Shown here piece after piece: positions 63,842 to 64,000 of a stretch of DNA of 64,000 nt (positions within the stretch are counted from its first letter, which is position 1; every line of letters begins with the position of its first letter). Under the pieces are notes generated by a model. That model was not told the DNA's origin. It made no database searches and saw nothing but the letters and a program-made list of their open reading frames with translations. Source of the stretch: an uncultured bacterium (GTDB lineage: Bacteria; Bacteroidota; Bacteroidia; Chitinophagales; Chitinophagaceae); contig CAIKEH010000035.1 of the NCBI GenBank assembly GCA_903826405.1, forward strand, positions 1 to 64,000, written 5' to 3'. The position numbers were made by a program, and so were the translations under genes.

Positions 63842-64000
63842 AGAGAAGCTTTGATGAAATCGGCCACCAAGCAAGCGATCAGTTTACCCATCAAAGGGTC
63901 GGTCCTGCCGTCCAGGAGTGATTCCGCTCCTTCACATATGTGCAAGTAGGCCAGTTTAGGATTCTGGGCGGCATAGTACATGTATTGACGGGCATGGTCA
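63838..64000 (-). CDS. C-terminus of an unidentified protein (truncated by window edge)
   Basis: 53 codons before a TAA at 63840-63838; the rest lies to the right. The protein ends ARQYMYYAAQNPKLAYLHICEG...GKLIACLVADFIKASL. It looks like the last strand and helix of a Rossmann-like or arginase-type alpha/beta fold; an arginase/formimidoylglutamase-like enzyme is a guess. The stop overlaps the stop of the patatin gene on the other strand, so the pair converges tightly. Confidence 0.5.
   Translation of the reverse strand, partial: DHARQYMYYAAQNPKLAYLHICEGAESLLDGRTDPLMGKLIACLVADFIKASL

Overview
The window is a chromosomal segment of a member of the Bacteroidota, most likely a Chitinophagaceae-like bacterium. 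The signs are C-terminal type IX secretion sorting domains (YPNP motif), promoter -7 elements of the Bacteroidota form TAnnTTTG in front of many genes, a futalosine-type menaquinone gene (mqnA), weak Shine-Dalgarno sequences, and many housekeeping genes typed to that phylum. Coding density is high. Both edges cut genes.

Layout. 1-4 kb: the 3' part of a large T9SS-exported surface protein and a paired exported protein. 4.2-8.2 kb: two convergent exported serine hydrolases (CocE/S15-like and prolyl-oligopeptidase-like lipoprotein). 8.5-22.6 kb: mostly housekeeping genes (rlmH, a rhomboid protease, tilS, etfBA, a DUF151 nuclease, ispE, rocD, glnS, tRNA-Cys, a nucleoside phosphorylase, dapF, a CorA-type transporter and a Nudix hydrolase). 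22.9-29.4 kb: a coupled run of a YfhO-type membrane protein and four glycosyltransferases, probably for a surface glycan. 29.5-33.3 kb: mqnA and purB, divergent from interlocked promoters, then prfC. 33.5-36.1 kb: a tandem duplicate of MacB/FtsX-like permeases with no ATPase beside them. 36.4-39.8 kb: a small exported protein, tsaD, a tRNA methyltransferase, a lysine-type dehydrogenase and tRNA-Leu.

39.9-40.9 kb is a scrap zone behind tRNA-Leu. It holds a decayed IS200-like/REP-associated transposase on the minus strand and a frameshifted remnant of a T9SS sorting domain. 40.9-45.8 kb: an SDR dehydrogenase, a PGM1-type ATP-grasp peptide ligase, an ornithine-cyclodeaminase-like enzyme and a CBS-domain cysteine/cystathionine synthase. 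This is the most system-like accessory set in the window. 45.8-47.1 kb is non-coding, with degenerate repeats and an orphan terminator. 47.1-50.7 kb: class I aldolase, accD with a structured leader, smpB and an exported protein. 50.7-56.1 kb: a parE / DUF1835 / parC operon. 56.4-57.4 kb: small genes. 57.4-61.4 kb: a Tat-linked sugar-oxidation operon (GMC flavoprotein with a four-cysteine motif, a gluconate-dehydrogenase-type small subunit and a Gfo/Idh/MocA enzyme). 61.6-63.8 kb: a patatin-Omp85 surface lipase. The right edge holds the C-terminus of an unidentified minus-strand gene.

All calls come from reading the sequence. No database search or computed alignment was possible.
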